This document shows, one piece after another, positions 15,400 to 24,968 of a DNA stretch of 64,000 bases. The notes under the pieces are model-generated. The model searched no databases, was not told the DNA's origin, and saw only the letters and a list, made by a program, of their open reading frames with translations. How positions within the stretch are numbered: position 1 is the first letter of the stretch; each line of letters begins with the position of its first letter. Origin of the DNA: Profundicola chukchiensis (GTDB taxonomy: Bacteria; Bacteroidota; Bacteroidia; Flavobacteriales; Weeksellaceae); NCBI RefSeq assembly GCF_029664245.1, contig NZ_JANAIE010000007.1:1-64000 (forward strand), read 5' to 3'. The position numbers were made by a program, and so were the translations under genes.

Positions 15400-15427
15400 A
15401 GCCCCGAATTTTCGGGGCTTTTTTTTA
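15400..15427 (+). terminator. Rho-independent terminator after DUF937-OmpA gene
   Basis: The GC-rich stem AGCCCCGAA/TTCGGGGCT with a short loop is followed by eight T. It is 20 bases after the stop codon. Confidence 0.9.
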
Positions 15428-15474
15428 GGAATAAATTTAAAGTGTATTCAAAACACTTGCTTTAATTATTTAAC

Positions 15475-15482
15475 TATATTTG
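15475..15482 (+). promoter_or_regulatory. Putative -7 element for transporter gene
   Basis: TATATTTG (TAnnTTTG) lies 20 bases before the ATG at 15503; a TTG at 15457-15459 could serve as an imperfect upstream element. Confidence 0.45.
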
Positions 15483-15502
15483 TTAGACTTAACACGTTTT
15501 TC

Positions 15503-16939
15503 ATGTCAGATTCAATACATACAACATCAAGCAATTCTAAGAAATTACCAAAGCCGGAACTTTCTATTTCTACCATTATCAATATGAGCATGGGGTTTAT
15601 GGGAATTCAGATGGCGTTTGGTTTACAAAATGGAAATGCCAGTAGAATATTGGCCAACTTTGGAGCAGATGTGGGGCAATTATCTTGGTTTTGGTTGGTC
15701 GCACCTATTACAGGTTTATTAGTACAGCCATTAATCGGGCATTTTGGTGATCATACCTGGACATGGTTGGGTAGAAGAAAGCCTTATATTCTAGTGGGCG
15801 CAATTTTATGTGCTATTGGATTAATCTTTTTACCAAATGCGGCTTCGGTGACTCAATTTTTTGGAGCAAGTGTATTGTTGTTAGCCGTTGTCTTTTTAGC
15901 TTTAATGGATGCCTCAGTGAATGTAGCGATGGAACCTTTTAGAGCTTTGGTGGGGGATATGCTACCCAAAACTCAAGGTACAATCGGTTTCTCTGTTCAA
16001 ACGATTTTAATTTGTATTGGTGCAGTGATTGGGTCTTTTTTGCCATGGGCAATGACCAATTGGTTTGGAGTATCTAATGTCGCTCCAGAAGGTTTTGTGG
16101 CTGATAATGTGATATGGTCATTTTATGTAGGTGCAGCTGTTTTGTTGCTAACGATTATTTACACCATTGTTACCATCAAGGAATATTCACCTAAGGAATT
16201 TGAGTTATATGCTGACGATGATAAAGAAGTTGAAAGCATTGAAAATAAAAATTTAAGCGCAATTTGGGATGACTTTAAAGCTATGCCCAATCGAATGAAA
16301 AAGCTTGGTGCAGTGCAGTTTTTCTCGTGGTTTGCTTTATTTACGATGTGGGTGTATACTACATCGGCTTTGGCTACACATCATTATGGGTTATTACCGT
16401 CAGATACTAATTCAGAGACCTTTAATATAGCAGGTGATTGGGTAGGTATATTGTTCGCAATTTATAATTTCGTGGCACTAGGATGGGCGTTTGTTATTCC
16501 CGCTTTTGTGAAAGCTACGAGTAGAAAGTTCGTTCATGCTTTCTCTTTAGTCATGGGTGCATTAGGATTATTTTCGATGTACTTCATTGCAAATCCGGAC
16601 TTATTATGGATTAGTATGATTGGTATTGGTATCGCTTGGGCAAGTATTTTAGCATTGCCTTATGCTTTATTAATAGATAAATTACCATTAAAGAAAATGG
16701 GGGTTTATATGGGTATTTTCAATTTCTTTATTGTAATACCTCAAATTATAAATGGAATTGCGGGAGGCCCAATCGTGAAAAGCTTTTTTGATGATTATGC
16801 TATTCTATACTTGTGTCTAGGAGGGGTCTTCTTTTTAATTGCGGCCTATTTCACGATTCGCGTGGACGAGCCTTTGTTTGGAGAATATGAATATCTACAA
16901 GCTCAAAAAGAAGAAGCAGATAAATCAATAATGGGGTAG
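15503..16939 (+). CDS. SLC45-like major facilitator transporter (sugar:cation symporter type)
   Basis: The 478-residue integral membrane protein has about 12 helices. After a polar start, helix 1 (MSMGFMGIQMAFGLQNGNASRI) and a WLVAPITGLLVQPLIGHFGD loop, with GRRKPYILVG between helices 2 and 3, are typical of the SLC45/GPH-related sucrose and maltose transporter branch of the MFS. The predicted role is uptake of a disaccharide or related sugar with H+ or Na+; the substrate cannot be read from the sequence. No glycosidase gene is adjacent. Its 3' end overlaps the convergent HsdR-domain gene by 15 bases. Confidence 0.85.
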   Translation: MSDSIHTTSSNSKKLPKPELSISTIINMSMGFMGIQMAFGLQNGNASRILANFGADVGQLSWFWLVAPITGLLVQPLIGHFGDHTWTWLGRRKPYILVGAILCAIGLIFLPNAASVTQFFGASVLLLAVVFLALMDASVNVAMEPFRALVGDMLPKTQGTIGFSVQTILICIGAVIGSFLPWAMTNWFGVSNVAPEGFVADNVIWSFYVGAAVLLLTIIYTIVTIKEYSPKEFELYADDDKEVESIENKNLSAIWDDFKAMPNRMKKLGAVQFFSWFALFTMWVYTTSALATHHYGLLPSDTNSETFNIAGDWVGILFAIYNFVALGWAFVIPAFVKATSRKFVHAFSLVMGALGLFSMYFIANPDLLWISMIGIGIAWASILALPYALLIDKLPLKKMGVYMGIFNFFIVIPQIINGIAGGPIVKSFFDDYAILYLCLGGVFFLIAAYFTIRVDEPLFGEYEYLQAQKEEADKSIMG

Positions 16940-17395
16940 TTCATCAATGAATTCTACTTTGCGTTGATTGAAATCAATCTGTACAAAAAGATGTTGAATA
17001 CCATTGGTTAGATAAATGAATGTAGTTTTAAGGACTTGTGCATAACGCATAGCTTGATCTAAAGTTTTTTGATCTATTTCTACTCTAGGTTCTTTGCATT
17101 CGCATAAAATAAAAGGTTGAGTATTTTTATAAACCAAAATATCTGCACGCTGATTAGATTGATTTATATTCACTGGATATTCAGCAACTAAATTGTTTAA
17201 AGGATAACCAAAAGATTTATGAATGAACTGAGCTGCATGTTGTCTAACCCATTCTTCGGGTGTGTTGACAAACCACTTTTTGCGCAAGGGGCAAAAGATT
17301 TGAACGCCATTTTCGGACTTTCTCAAACGAAATTGGTATTTTTCGGGAAAATTTAACGCTGCAATCTGAATGAAGGAATTCGAATCCATACGCAA
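16925..17395 (-). CDS. Solitary HsdR N-terminal-type nuclease domain protein
   Basis: The 156-residue protein matches the type I restriction enzyme R protein N-terminal domain family (HSDR_N_2). It shows a PD-(D/E)xK-like core: an Asp in ADILVY, then ECKEP, with a downstream VEIDQKTLDQAMRY helix. No HsdM, HsdS or helicase domain is nearby, so this is not a restriction system. Its 5' end overlaps the divergent holA start by 26 bases, an arrangement I recall as common in Flavobacteriia, which hints at a replication-linked nuclease role. A later start (ATG at 17389) is possible. Confidence 0.8.
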   Translation of the reverse strand: MRMDSNSFIQIAALNFPEKYQFRLRKSENGVQIFCPLRKKWFVNTPEEWVRQHAAQFIHKSFGYPLNNLVAEYPVNINQSNQRADILVYKNTQPFILCECKEPRVEIDQKTLDQAMRYAQVLKTTFIYLTNGIQHLFVQIDFNQRKVEFIDELPHY

Positions 17396-18380
17396 AGATA
17401 TTAAAAACCGGAAGTTCGCACCTATTTACTTTTTGTGGGGTGATGAGCCTTATTTTATTGATGCTATTACCGAGGATTTACAGAAATATGTATTGAAAGA
17501 AGAAGAAAAAGCTTTTAATGAACATATTTTCTACGGAAATGAAATTGAAATGAAAGATATTGTTTTGCAGGCAAGACAATATCCAATGATGTCTGATTAT
17601 CAGTTAATCATTGTAAAGGAAGCACAAAATCTACGAAAGCAATTAGATCATTTAAGCGCTTATGCGAATGATGCACTGGCTTCTACGATCTTAGTTTTCA
17701 ACTTTAAATTTGCCAAGCCAGACGGACGAAATAGTGCGATTAAAGCTATTAAGAAAAACCATATTTTGGCAGAGTCTGCTAAAATTAGAGATTATCAACT
17801 TCCTCCATATATTGCTAAGTTAGCTAAATCCAAAGGTTTTGATTTAGAAGAAAAAGCCAAAATGTTATTGGCTGAAAACATCGGTCAAGATCTTTCTCGA
17901 ATTCATAATGAGATTGATAAGCTAGCAGTTTTATTAAAGAATGAAAAGAAAATTACTTCTGAGCTAGTAGAGAAATACATTGGTATCAGTAAGGATTATA
18001 ATAATTTTGAGTTAACGAAATCCTTTTCAGAAGGAAACATCAAACGTTCATTTGAAATTATTGAATACTTCGGTAAGAATCCAAAAGATAATTCAATTTT
18101 TGCAACATTGGCGGTGATGTTTAGGTATTTTACTCATGTTATGATTTACCACGCCCTACCGGACAAGAATCCTGCAAAAGTAGCTGCTAAACTTAAAATC
18201 AATCCCTATTTCGTAAATGAATATCAAACTGCAGCAAAAAGATATCCCTTGAGAAAAGTAACTCAAATCATAGGATTCTTAAGAGAAGCCGACGTAAAAG
18301 CTAAAGGTGTTGGTGCTTCGGGTTCAGTTACCGAAGAGGATTTAATGCGTGAGTTGGTTTACAAAATTTATAGACTTTAA
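17370..18380 (+). CDS. holA: DNA polymerase III subunit delta
   Basis: The 336-residue product is the clamp-loader delta subunit, which opens the beta clamp during replication. The start RKDIKNRKFAPIYFLWGDEPYFID is the conserved N-terminus, followed by QYPMMSDYQLIIVKEAQ, and the C-terminal helical domain ends with GSVTEEDLMRELVYKIYRL. The length is normal for the family. The ATG lies inside the 5' end of the oppositely oriented HsdR-domain gene, so the two genes share promoter DNA and cannot both use long leaders. A bidirectional terminator follows. Confidence 0.92.
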   Translation: MKEFESIRKDIKNRKFAPIYFLWGDEPYFIDAITEDLQKYVLKEEEKAFNEHIFYGNEIEMKDIVLQARQYPMMSDYQLIIVKEAQNLRKQLDHLSAYANDALASTILVFNFKFAKPDGRNSAIKAIKKNHILAESAKIRDYQLPPYIAKLAKSKGFDLEEKAKMLLAENIGQDLSRIHNEIDKLAVLLKNEKKITSELVEKYIGISKDYNNFELTKSFSEGNIKRSFEIIEYFGKNPKDNSIFATLAVMFRYFTHVMIYHALPDKNPAKVAAKLKINPYFVNEYQTAAKRYPLRKVTQIIGFLREADVKAKGVGASGSVTEEDLMRELVYKIYRL

Positions 18381-18433
18381 TTTAAAATATAAGGGGCAAT
18401 AAATAAATGCAATTGTGCTTTAATCAGTTGATA

Positions 18434-18482
18434 AAAAAATGGCAAAGTAAAAAGGTTTAACTTAATTACTTTGCCATTTTTT
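18434..18482. terminator. Bidirectional terminator between holA and lipoprotein gene
   Basis: A 17-bp perfect stem (arms 18434-18450 and 18466-18482) with a 15-base loop has A runs on the left and T runs on the right, so it can end transcription from both convergent genes. Confidence 0.85.
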
Positions 18483-18495
18483 ATTTTAAAATTTA

Positions 18496-19236
18496 TCACT
18501 TAAACTTAACTTCAAAATCAAATGCTTTGGGGTCGTCTACAGCTATTGACATCGGTTTTTCGATGTAAACTGTTTTACCATTTGGGCTCAATCTTGCTGA
18601 TTTATCCGAAACAGATTTAATAGGTCGTTCAAAGTGATATTCCAGTTTGAATCTAACCATATCCTTCAGACCTTCCATGCCTTTCATTTGTTCATTCTTA
18701 GAAGACTCTGTTATACTCTTAATAGGACCAGTTCGCTTAAAAGACTTTTTATTATAGCTTAACTTAGGCATTGAAAAAATAGGAATATCAATTAAATCTA
18801 GTTGAGCTGAGTCTGGTAATTTTTCATTTTGCTTCAATCGTTTGGTATTGATTCGCTCGATATCACTCGAAAGATTAGACATAAATGAATTAAATTCATT
18901 TAAGTTTTTCTTATCCAAAATCATATTCATGAAACTTTCGTCATCATCTAATTTTACATGAATTTTGAAGTTTTTCATGAGTTCTTTTTCTTCATCACCT
19001 TCGAAGCCTTTAGAAAACTCTGTTTGTGATTTGGCAATACCATCCACCGTAAAAATGGAATCTATAGGGTAATCATTTTCTTTGAGCTCATCCTTGGGGA
19101 CCATTTCCATCATTTGAGTCAGGTCCATATTAGATGAATAGCTTACATTACCCTGTTTGTCGATGTAGACTTTTTCTGTAATTTCACAGGAAGTCAATAG
19201 GAAAAATCCTAAAAGAAGTATACTTAATTGTTTCAT
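18496..19236 (-). CDS. Lipoprotein of unknown function
   Basis: I choose the ATG at 19236 because it opens a lipoprotein signal (MKQLSILLLGFFLLTSC); the nine codons upstream (from 19263) break it. The mature ~230 residues start CEITEKVYIDKQGNVSYSSNMDLTQMM and are rich in charged residues, with a long central helix-prone region and a beta-rich end. The start resembles lipoproteins of Bacteroidota that begin with an immature-protein-like VYIDKQGNVSY strand; I do not recognise a named family. It is monocistronic and divergent from lysS. Confidence 0.7.
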   Translation of the reverse strand: MKQLSILLLGFFLLTSCEITEKVYIDKQGNVSYSSNMDLTQMMEMVPKDELKENDYPIDSIFTVDGIAKSQTEFSKGFEGDEEKELMKNFKIHVKLDDDESFMNMILDKKNLNEFNSFMSNLSSDIERINTKRLKQNEKLPDSAQLDLIDIPIFSMPKLSYNKKSFKRTGPIKSITESSKNEQMKGMEGLKDMVRFKLEYHFERPIKSVSDKSARLSPNGKTVYIEKPMSIAVDDPKAFDFEVKFK

Positions 19237-19282
19237 AATAGTAGTTTTGACTAATTTAAGCAAAATTCCCTATAAATTGTAG

Positions 19283-19290
19283 TAAATTTG
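19283..19290 (+). promoter_or_regulatory. Putative -7 element for lysS
   Basis: TAAATTTG (TAnnTTTG) lies 20 bases before the lysS ATG. No convincing -33 element was found. Confidence 0.4.
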
Positions 19291-19309
19291 CAGACTTAAA
19301 GATTTTTAT

Positions 19310-20998
19310 ATGGCATTATCGGAGCAGGAACAAATTAGAAGACAAAAATTAGCCGAGCTAAGAAAATTAAATATAAACCCATATCCAGCAGAAGGATTCG
19401 ATGTGGACGCAACTACGGCATCTATAAAATCGAATTTTGAGGAAGGTAAACAAGTGAATATAGCCGGGAGATTAATGGCTAGAAGAATTCAAGGAAAAGC
19501 CTCATTTGCTGAATTGCAAGATAGTGAAGGTAGAATCCAGGTTTACTTTAACCGTGACGAAATGTGTCCGGGTGAAGACAAAACTTTATATAACGAGGTT
19601 TATAAGAAATTAATGGACATCGGTGATTTTGTCGGAATTAAAGGTGAATTATTCAAAACCAAAGTGGGCGAGATGACCGTTATGGTAAAGGATATGCAAC
19701 TTTTAAGTAAATCTTTAAAACCATTGCCATTACCAAAAACAGATGCCGACGGAAATGTTCATGATGGATTTACAGATCCAGAGCAAAGATACCGTCAGCG
19801 TTATGCTGATTTGGTGGTTAATCCACATGTAAAAGAAGTTTTCAAGAAGAGAACTAAATTATATACAGCCATGAGAACTTTCTTTAACGATCGTGGCTAT
19901 TTTGAGGTTGAAACTCCAATTTTACAAGCTATTCCTGGTGGAGCTGCGGCAAAACCATTCATTACGCAACACAATGCATTAGGTATTCCATTATATTTAA
20001 GAATTGCTAATGAGTTATATCTTAAAAGATTGATTGTTGGTGGATTAGATGGAGTTTATGAATTTTCTAAGAACTTTAGAAATGAAGGAATGGACAGAAC
20101 GCATAATCCAGAGTTTACAGCGATGGAAATCTATGTGGCTTACAAAGACTACAATTGGATGATGGAGTTCACAGAGCAGCTTCTAGAGTATTCTGCTAAA
20201 GAAGTGAACGGAACTACCAAAGCGACTTTTGGTGAGCACGAAATCGACTTTAAAGCTCCTTATGCACGTGTAACTATGCGCGATGCTATTTTAGAGCATA
20301 CAGGATTTGATATTAATGGAAAATCTGAAGAGGAATTACGTGCGGCTGCCTTAGAAATGGAAATCGAGGTTGATGAAACCATGGGGAAAGGAAAGTTGAT
20401 TGACGAAATTTTTGGTGAGAAATGTGAGGCTAAATATATTCAGCCAACTTTCATTACAGATTATCCAAAATCAATGAGTCCGTTAACTAAAGAGCACAGA
20501 GATAACCCAGAACTTACAGAACGTTTTGAGTTAATCGTTTGTGGTAAAGAGGTTGCCAATGCTTATTCTGAGTTAAATGATCCAATCGATCAGCGTGAGC
20601 GTTTTGAAGAGCAAATGGCCTTGTTGGACAAAGGTGATGACGAAGCTATGTTCATTGATCAAGACTTCTTAAGAGCGCTAGAATACGGAATGCCACCTAC
20701 TGCAGGATTAGGAATTGGAATGGACCGTTTGATTATGTACTTAACCAATCAGCAGTCGATTCAGGAAGTTTTATTCTTCCCTCAAATGAAGCCAGAGAAG
20801 AAAGCTCCAGAAGTTTCTGAAGATGCTAAAACAGTTTTAGATTTATTGAAGTCAGCAGAGAAAATTGAATTATCAGCTTTAAAAGATCAATCGGGTCTAT
20901 CTAATAAAAAGTGGGATAAAGCTATTAAGGAGTTGACTAAAAATGAGTTAGCTAAAGTAGAAAAAACAGAAGATGGACTTTGGGTTAATTTAATTTAA
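19310..20998 (+). CDS. lysS: Lysyl-tRNA synthetase, class II
   Basis: The 562-residue enzyme charges tRNA-Lys with lysine using ATP. An N-terminal OB-fold anticodon-binding domain (~50-150) is followed by the class II core with motif 1 around EVETPILQ, motif 2 FRNEGMDRTHNPEFT and motif 3 GLGIGMDRLIM. Beyond the usual end (~500) is a C-terminal extension of about 60 residues (VLDLLKSAEKIELSALKDQSG...), winged-helix-like, seen in many Bacteroidota LysRS. It is the first gene of the plus-strand run lysS-recF-dciA-like-obgE. Confidence 0.95.
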   Translation: MALSEQEQIRRQKLAELRKLNINPYPAEGFDVDATTASIKSNFEEGKQVNIAGRLMARRIQGKASFAELQDSEGRIQVYFNRDEMCPGEDKTLYNEVYKKLMDIGDFVGIKGELFKTKVGEMTVMVKDMQLLSKSLKPLPLPKTDADGNVHDGFTDPEQRYRQRYADLVVNPHVKEVFKKRTKLYTAMRTFFNDRGYFEVETPILQAIPGGAAAKPFITQHNALGIPLYLRIANELYLKRLIVGGLDGVYEFSKNFRNEGMDRTHNPEFTAMEIYVAYKDYNWMMEFTEQLLEYSAKEVNGTTKATFGEHEIDFKAPYARVTMRDAILEHTGFDINGKSEEELRAAALEMEIEVDETMGKGKLIDEIFGEKCEAKYIQPTFITDYPKSMSPLTKEHRDNPELTERFELIVCGKEVANAYSELNDPIDQRERFEEQMALLDKGDDEAMFIDQDFLRALEYGMPPTAGLGIGMDRLIMYLTNQQSIQEVLFFPQMKPEKKAPEVSEDAKTVLDLLKSAEKIELSALKDQSGLSNKKWDKAIKELTKNELAKVEKTEDGLWVNLI

Positions 20999-21028
20999 TC
21001 AGTCAAAGCCAAATTCAAGAATATATAA

Positions 21029-22105
21029 ATGTATTTAAATCGCATCCATTTTAATAATTTCAAGAATTTTGAAGAGAAGACTTTTGACTTTTCTCCAAAG
21101 ATCAATGCCTTCGTTGGAAACAACGGTAGAGGCAAGACTAATATCTTGGATGCGATTTATTATTTAAGTCATTTAAAATCTTATTTCAACCATTCAGATA
21201 AGCTGAACATTCGTTTTGGTGAGGAATTCTTTATGGTGGAAGGATGGTTTAATAAAGACGGCGAAGAAGACCATATTCAATGTGGGGTTCATGTAGCTCA
21301 AAAAAAAACAGCCAAAAGAAACCTAAAGGCTTACGACAGACTCTCGGATCATGTTGGGAAGTTTCCCGCCGTTATAATTTCCCCTTACGATAGAGATTTA
21401 ATTAGCGAAGGAAGCGATGTTCGAAGAAAGTTTATAGACAGTATAATTTCGCAATCAGGCGCTACTTATTTGGCGAATTTAATTCGCTATAATAAAGTAC
21501 TTCAACAGCGAAATGCCTTGTTGAAATACTTTGCAGCCAATCGAACTTTTGATGCTGTTCAGCTGGATATTTTTGATCAAGAAATATTGCAATTAGGTGA
21601 GAAAATCTATCATAAAAGAAAATATTTTGTCGAGGACTTCAAACCTATTTTCCAGAATTATTATGAATATATTTCTACAGGAAAAGAAATAGTTGAAATT
21701 GAGTATAAATCTGATTTAGATGAAACAACAACGGATTACTTAAAGCATAACTTAGCTAAAGATAAAGTTTTGCAATACACATCTTCTGGGATTCACAAAG
21801 ATGATTTAAAGTTTAAGATATCAGATCATCCGATTAAAAAATTTGGTTCTCAAGGTCAACAAAAATCCTTTTTGATTTCATTGAAATTAGCTCAATTAGA
21901 AATCATAAAAACTCAATTGAAGGTAACTCCAATTTTGCTTTTAGATGATATTTTTGATAAATTAGATGAAAGCAGAGTAGAGCAGTTAATTAAGTTGGTA
22001 AACGAAGAGCATTTCGGTCAGATTTTCTTATCGGACACACATCCAGAAAGAACTCAAAATGTTTTGTCTAAAATCAACGAGAAACACGCTATCTTTGAGC
22101 TCTAA
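21029..22105 (+). CDS. recF: DNA replication and repair protein RecF
   Basis: This 358-residue SMC-like ATPase loads RecA at single-strand gaps with RecO and RecR. The Walker A motif GNNGRGKT is at residues 30-37, the signature FGSQGQQKS around residue 270, and Walker B ILLLDDIFDKLD near residue 305. The length is normal. It is 30 bases after lysS and followed by a DUF721 gene, a frequent bacterial pairing in the replication-initiation neighbourhood. Confidence 0.95.
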   Translation: MYLNRIHFNNFKNFEEKTFDFSPKINAFVGNNGRGKTNILDAIYYLSHLKSYFNHSDKLNIRFGEEFFMVEGWFNKDGEEDHIQCGVHVAQKKTAKRNLKAYDRLSDHVGKFPAVIISPYDRDLISEGSDVRRKFIDSIISQSGATYLANLIRYNKVLQQRNALLKYFAANRTFDAVQLDIFDQEILQLGEKIYHKRKYFVEDFKPIFQNYYEYISTGKEIVEIEYKSDLDETTTDYLKHNLAKDKVLQYTSSGIHKDDLKFKISDHPIKKFGSQGQQKSFLISLKLAQLEIIKTQLKVTPILLLDDIFDKLDESRVEQLIKLVNEEHFGQIFLSDTHPERTQNVLSKINEKHAIFEL

Positions 22106-22160
22106 AATGAATTACTCAAAGAGCTTTTGCTCTATTCAAATGGTGTAATTTAAAGGCTAA

Positions 22161-22451
22161 ATGAAAAAGAAAAACGAAGTAACCATATCAGAAGCGATTC
22201 GCTATTTCATTAAAGAACATGGAATGGAGGATAAAATTCTGCAAAGTATGGCGATAGATGCTTGGCATGATCAGATGGGTGATTTTTTGAAAAATTATAC
22301 CGATCAGTTATTTGTGCGCAATCAAGTTTTGTTCGTTAAACTGAACTCACCAGCTTTAAAATCAGAATTATCCTACGGGAAATCAAAAATTCTGAATCAT
22401 ATTAATCAGTACATAGGGGAAGAATATATAAAAGAGGTAAAGTTTTTGTGA
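22161..22451 (+). CDS. DUF721 / DciA-like protein
   Basis: The 96-residue protein shows the DUF721 pattern: an N-terminal helix (ISEAIRYFIKEHGM), a W-H-based turn (DAWHDQMG), and VFVKLNSPALKSELSYGKSKIL near the end. DciA proteins of this family load or operate the replicative helicase DnaB in bacteria lacking DnaC; the single KH-like domain is here without extension. Position next to recF supports the assignment. Confidence 0.85.
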   Translation: MKKKNEVTISEAIRYFIKEHGMEDKILQSMAIDAWHDQMGDFLKNYTDQLFVRNQVLFVKLNSPALKSELSYGKSKILNHINQYIGEEYIKEVKFL

Positions 22452-22504
22452 GTAAAACCACCGATTAACTGTATTCAACCTAAAATTTTTACTAAAAGAA
22501 ATCC

Positions 22505-23494
22505 ATGAACAACTTTATAGATCACGTTAAAATTAATGTAACATCCGGTAAAGGAGGAGCAGGCTCGGCTCATTTAAGAAGAGAAAAATATGTAGATAAA
22601 GGAGGTCCCGACGGAGGTGATGGTGGTCGTGGTGGTCATATTATTGTTAGAGCTGATCCTAATAAATGGACTTTATTTCATTTAAGATTTACACGACATT
22701 TAAAAGCCGAAAAAGGTGGAAATGGTGGTAAACAAAGGTCTACTGGTAAGGATGGAAAAGACGTAATTATCGAGGTTCCTTTAGGAACTGTAGTGAATGA
22801 TGAACATGGAAATTTCTTAGGAGAAATCACTAATATAGGTGATGAGTTTGTCGTTTTAGAAGGTGGTAGAGGTGGTTTAGGTAACTGGCATTTTAAGACA
22901 GCAACCAAACAGACTCCTCGTTATGCACAACCTGGTGAACCTGCTAAACAAATGGATATCGTATTTGAGTTGAAAATTTTGGCTGATGTGGGGCTAGTAG
23001 GGTTTCCAAATGCTGGAAAATCAACTTTATTGTCTGTGATTACGGCAGCAAAACCAAAGATTGGTGATTATGAATTTACTACGCTAACACCCAATTTAGG
23101 GATTGTAGATTACAGAGGATTTGGGTCTTTTGTAATGGCTGATATTCCTGGAATTATTGAGGGAGCGAGTGATGGTAAAGGTTTAGGAATTAGGTTCTTG
23201 CGTCACATTGAGCGAAATGCAGCCTTATTATTTATAATTCCTGCCGATAGCGAAGATCACAAGAAAGAGTATGATATTTTACTTAATGAACTTGAGCAGT
23301 ATAATAAAGAATTATTGGATAAAGATCGTGTTTTAGCAATTTCTAAAAGCGATATGCTAGACGAAGAGCTAAAAGCTTTAATCCAAAAACAACTTCCTAC
23401 AGATCTTCCAACTGTGTTTATTTCATCAGTGGCTCAAACAGGACTTAGTGAGTTAAAAGATATTCTTTGGGAAAAGTTGAATCAAGAAGTATGA
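22505..23494 (+). CDS. obgE: Obg-family GTPase, ribosome assembly
   Basis: The 329-residue GTPase has a glycine-rich Obg fold at residues 1-158 ([27 protein letters not shown]). The G domain from ~160 contains G1 [10 protein letters not shown]3 [10 protein letters not shown] and the G4-like SKSD. It binds 50S intermediates and couples ribosome maturation to growth. No C-terminal OCT domain is present, as usual in Bacteroidota. Its last 13 bases overlap the convergent membrane-protein gene. Confidence 0.95.
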   Translation: MNNFIDHVKINVTSGKGGAGSAHLRREKYVDKGGPDGGDGGRGGHIIVRADPNKWTLFHLRFTRHLKAEKGGNGGKQRSTGKDGKDVIIEVPLGTVVNDEHGNFLGEITNIGDEFVVLEGGRGGLGNWHFKTATKQTPRYAQPGEPAKQMDIVFELKILADVGLVGFPNAGKSTLLSVITAAKPKIGDYEFTTLTPNLGIVDYRGFGSFVMADIPGIIEGASDGKGLGIRFLRHIERNAALLFIIPADSEDHKKEYDILLNELEQYNKELLDKDRVLAISKSDMLDEELKALIQKQLPTDLPTVFISSVAQTGLSELKDILWEKLNQEV

Positions 23495-23904
23495 AGAAAT
23501 TCATGAATATGGATATCTAAAATGGCATCCAAACGCTTGATATCCTTTTCATCTAAAAACATTAAATTAAATTTCTCCTCAGACTCATCTCTGAAGGATA
23601 TTTTTAATTTATTATCGTCAATTTTATACTCTTGAATAGAGCTAAATGAAAATTCACGACTCTTTATCTTATTAATTTTTAAGGCTAAATGATCATGGTC
23701 ATACTTTATGAAGTTATGGCTTAAATGTCTGCAAATTAAGCTGAAAACTAATAAAGATAGTCCAATTTCATTGGCTTTATCAATTGAGAAACCTAAACGA
23801 AATATTCTTCCGTTTAAGAAATGATATGTGATAAATAAAAATGCTACTACAGCAAGGAATGAAAATAGGTAAAGTTGGATGTTTTTAAAAGTAATCTTTG
23901 TCAT
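23482..23904 (-). CDS. Two-helix membrane protein with PH-like domain
   Basis: The 140-residue protein has hydrophobic segments at ~10-27 and ~46-60, followed by a soluble region ([37 protein letters not shown]), the strand pattern of a bacterial PH-like fold. No family name is certain. The gene is two bases after the lipoprotein gene at 23907, so the pair forms a unit. Its 3' end overlaps obgE by 13 bases. Confidence 0.65.
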   Translation of the reverse strand: MTKITFKNIQLYLFSFLAVVAFLFITYHFLNGRIFRLGFSIDKANEIGLSLLVFSLICRHLSHNFIKYDHDHLALKINKIKSREFSFSSIQEYKIDDNKLKISFRDESEEKFNLMFLDEKDIKRLDAILDIHIHEFLHTS

Positions 23905-23906
23905 TC

Positions 23907-24455
23907 TTAGTTTAGTTTCTCGATCATTTTAGACCAATATTTCTTGTACTTTTTATCTTTTTCTTGAGGATAGGTGAATTGTAGTGAATAGATAATATTC
24001 ATAGGAGTTCCGTCGGTATATTTACCTGCCGTAGTGTCAGGTTTAATGAAGATTCTCTCCTTGTGTATAAAGCCAGTTTCTAGATCTTTACCTAAGATTT
24101 CGTAACCATTATCAATTTTGTTTTGATTTTCAATCTCTAAAAACTCTTTGTATAAATCTAATTGAGGTTGAAGTCCTTGGTTAGTTTGATCGATAAAACC
24201 ATATAAAACTATCTCAGCCGAGTCTATTTCATTTCTAAAAGTACGACCATCTCCATTGGCAGGCTCGAGTTGAGCACTAAAGTTGCTTGGATAAATCATA
24301 CATACATCAAATCTATCATTACAATAAGTGATGTAATTAATGATTTCATTCCCCGAAATTTCTAAGGGTTTAGATTCAATAACTTCTTGGGGGCCTTTAT
24401 TTTCCGATTTACAGCCGATAATTGCAAGTAAAAGGACGAATATAGCTAAGCGCAT
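23907..24455 (-). CDS. Lipoprotein of unknown function
   Basis: The 182-residue product begins with a lipoprotein signal (lipobox AIIGC, Cys15), followed by a polar linker and a folded part that contains CNDRFDVCMIYPSNF, two cysteines that may be disulphide-bonded in the periplasm, and a conserved-looking C-terminal KYWSKMIEKL. I recognise no defined family. It is followed at two bases by the PH-like membrane protein, so the products may act together at the envelope. Confidence 0.65.
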   Translation of the reverse strand: MRLAIFVLLLAIIGCKSENKGPQEVIESKPLEISGNEIINYITYCNDRFDVCMIYPSNFSAQLEPANGDGRTFRNEIDSAEIVLYGFIDQTNQGLQPQLDLYKEFLEIENQNKIDNGYEILGKDLETGFIHKERIFIKPDTTAGKYTDGTPMNIIYSLQFTYPQEKDKKYKKYWSKMIEKLN

Positions 24456-24549
24456 GTTTATTTAATTATGAATTTACAAAGTTAATAAAACCACGCAAAT
24501 TTAGATTGACATTTTTTTTATTTATCTTTAACTCCTTAAAACAACGAAT

Positions 24550-24861
24550 ATGGATATGATGAAAATGTTGGGGCAACTACAGGAGTCTCAACGCAAAGTA
24601 GAAGAGGCCAAGACTAGATTGGCGAATGAATATTTGACAGAAGCTACCTCTGATAAATTGTTAACGACCAAAGTTTCCAAAAATGGTAGAATCAAAGAAT
24701 TAAATATTGAGGATGAGCTTTTAGAGGATAAAGAGCAGTTGGTTGATTATTTAATTTTAACTCTTAACAAAGCCTTAGATAAAGCACAAAATGAGTTTGA
24801 TACTGAAATAGAAAATGTAGCTAAACAAGGAATGCCTAAGATTCCAGGAATGGGCTTTTAG
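24550..24861 (+). CDS. YbaB/EbfC family nucleoid-associated protein
   Basis: The 103-residue protein shows the YbaB pattern: a long N-terminal helix (MLGQLQESQRKVEEAKTRLANE), a central strand block (KVSKNGRIKELNIED) and a C-terminal helix (NKALDKAQNEFDTEIENV) with a GMPKIPGMGF tail. It binds DNA as a dimer, is often near dnaX or recR, and may affect nucleoid organisation. Here it stands alone with a terminator following. Confidence 0.9.
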   Translation: MDMMKMLGQLQESQRKVEEAKTRLANEYLTEATSDKLLTTKVSKNGRIKELNIEDELLEDKEQLVDYLILTLNKALDKAQNEFDTEIENVAKQGMPKIPGMGF

Positions 24862-24896
24862 TCTTTATTATATTTATTAAACACAAAGTTTAAATA

Positions 24897-24940
24897 AAAA
24901 CCTGTAAGTATTTTTAATACAAAAATTTACGGGTTTTATT
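24897..24940 (+). terminator. Terminator after YbaB gene
   Basis: AAAACCTGTAA (24897-24907) pairs with TTACGGGTTTT (24927-24937) with one G-U pair and a long loop, then T-rich sequence. It is a moderate-strength hairpin. Confidence 0.6.
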
Positions 24941-24968
24941 GTTTGTTTTAATCAAGTAGTTTTTCTAA

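Noticed and set aside
16925-18380. Type I restriction-modification system
   Set aside because: Only an HsdR N-terminal-type domain is present; no methylase, specificity subunit or helicase motor, and the neighbour is holA.
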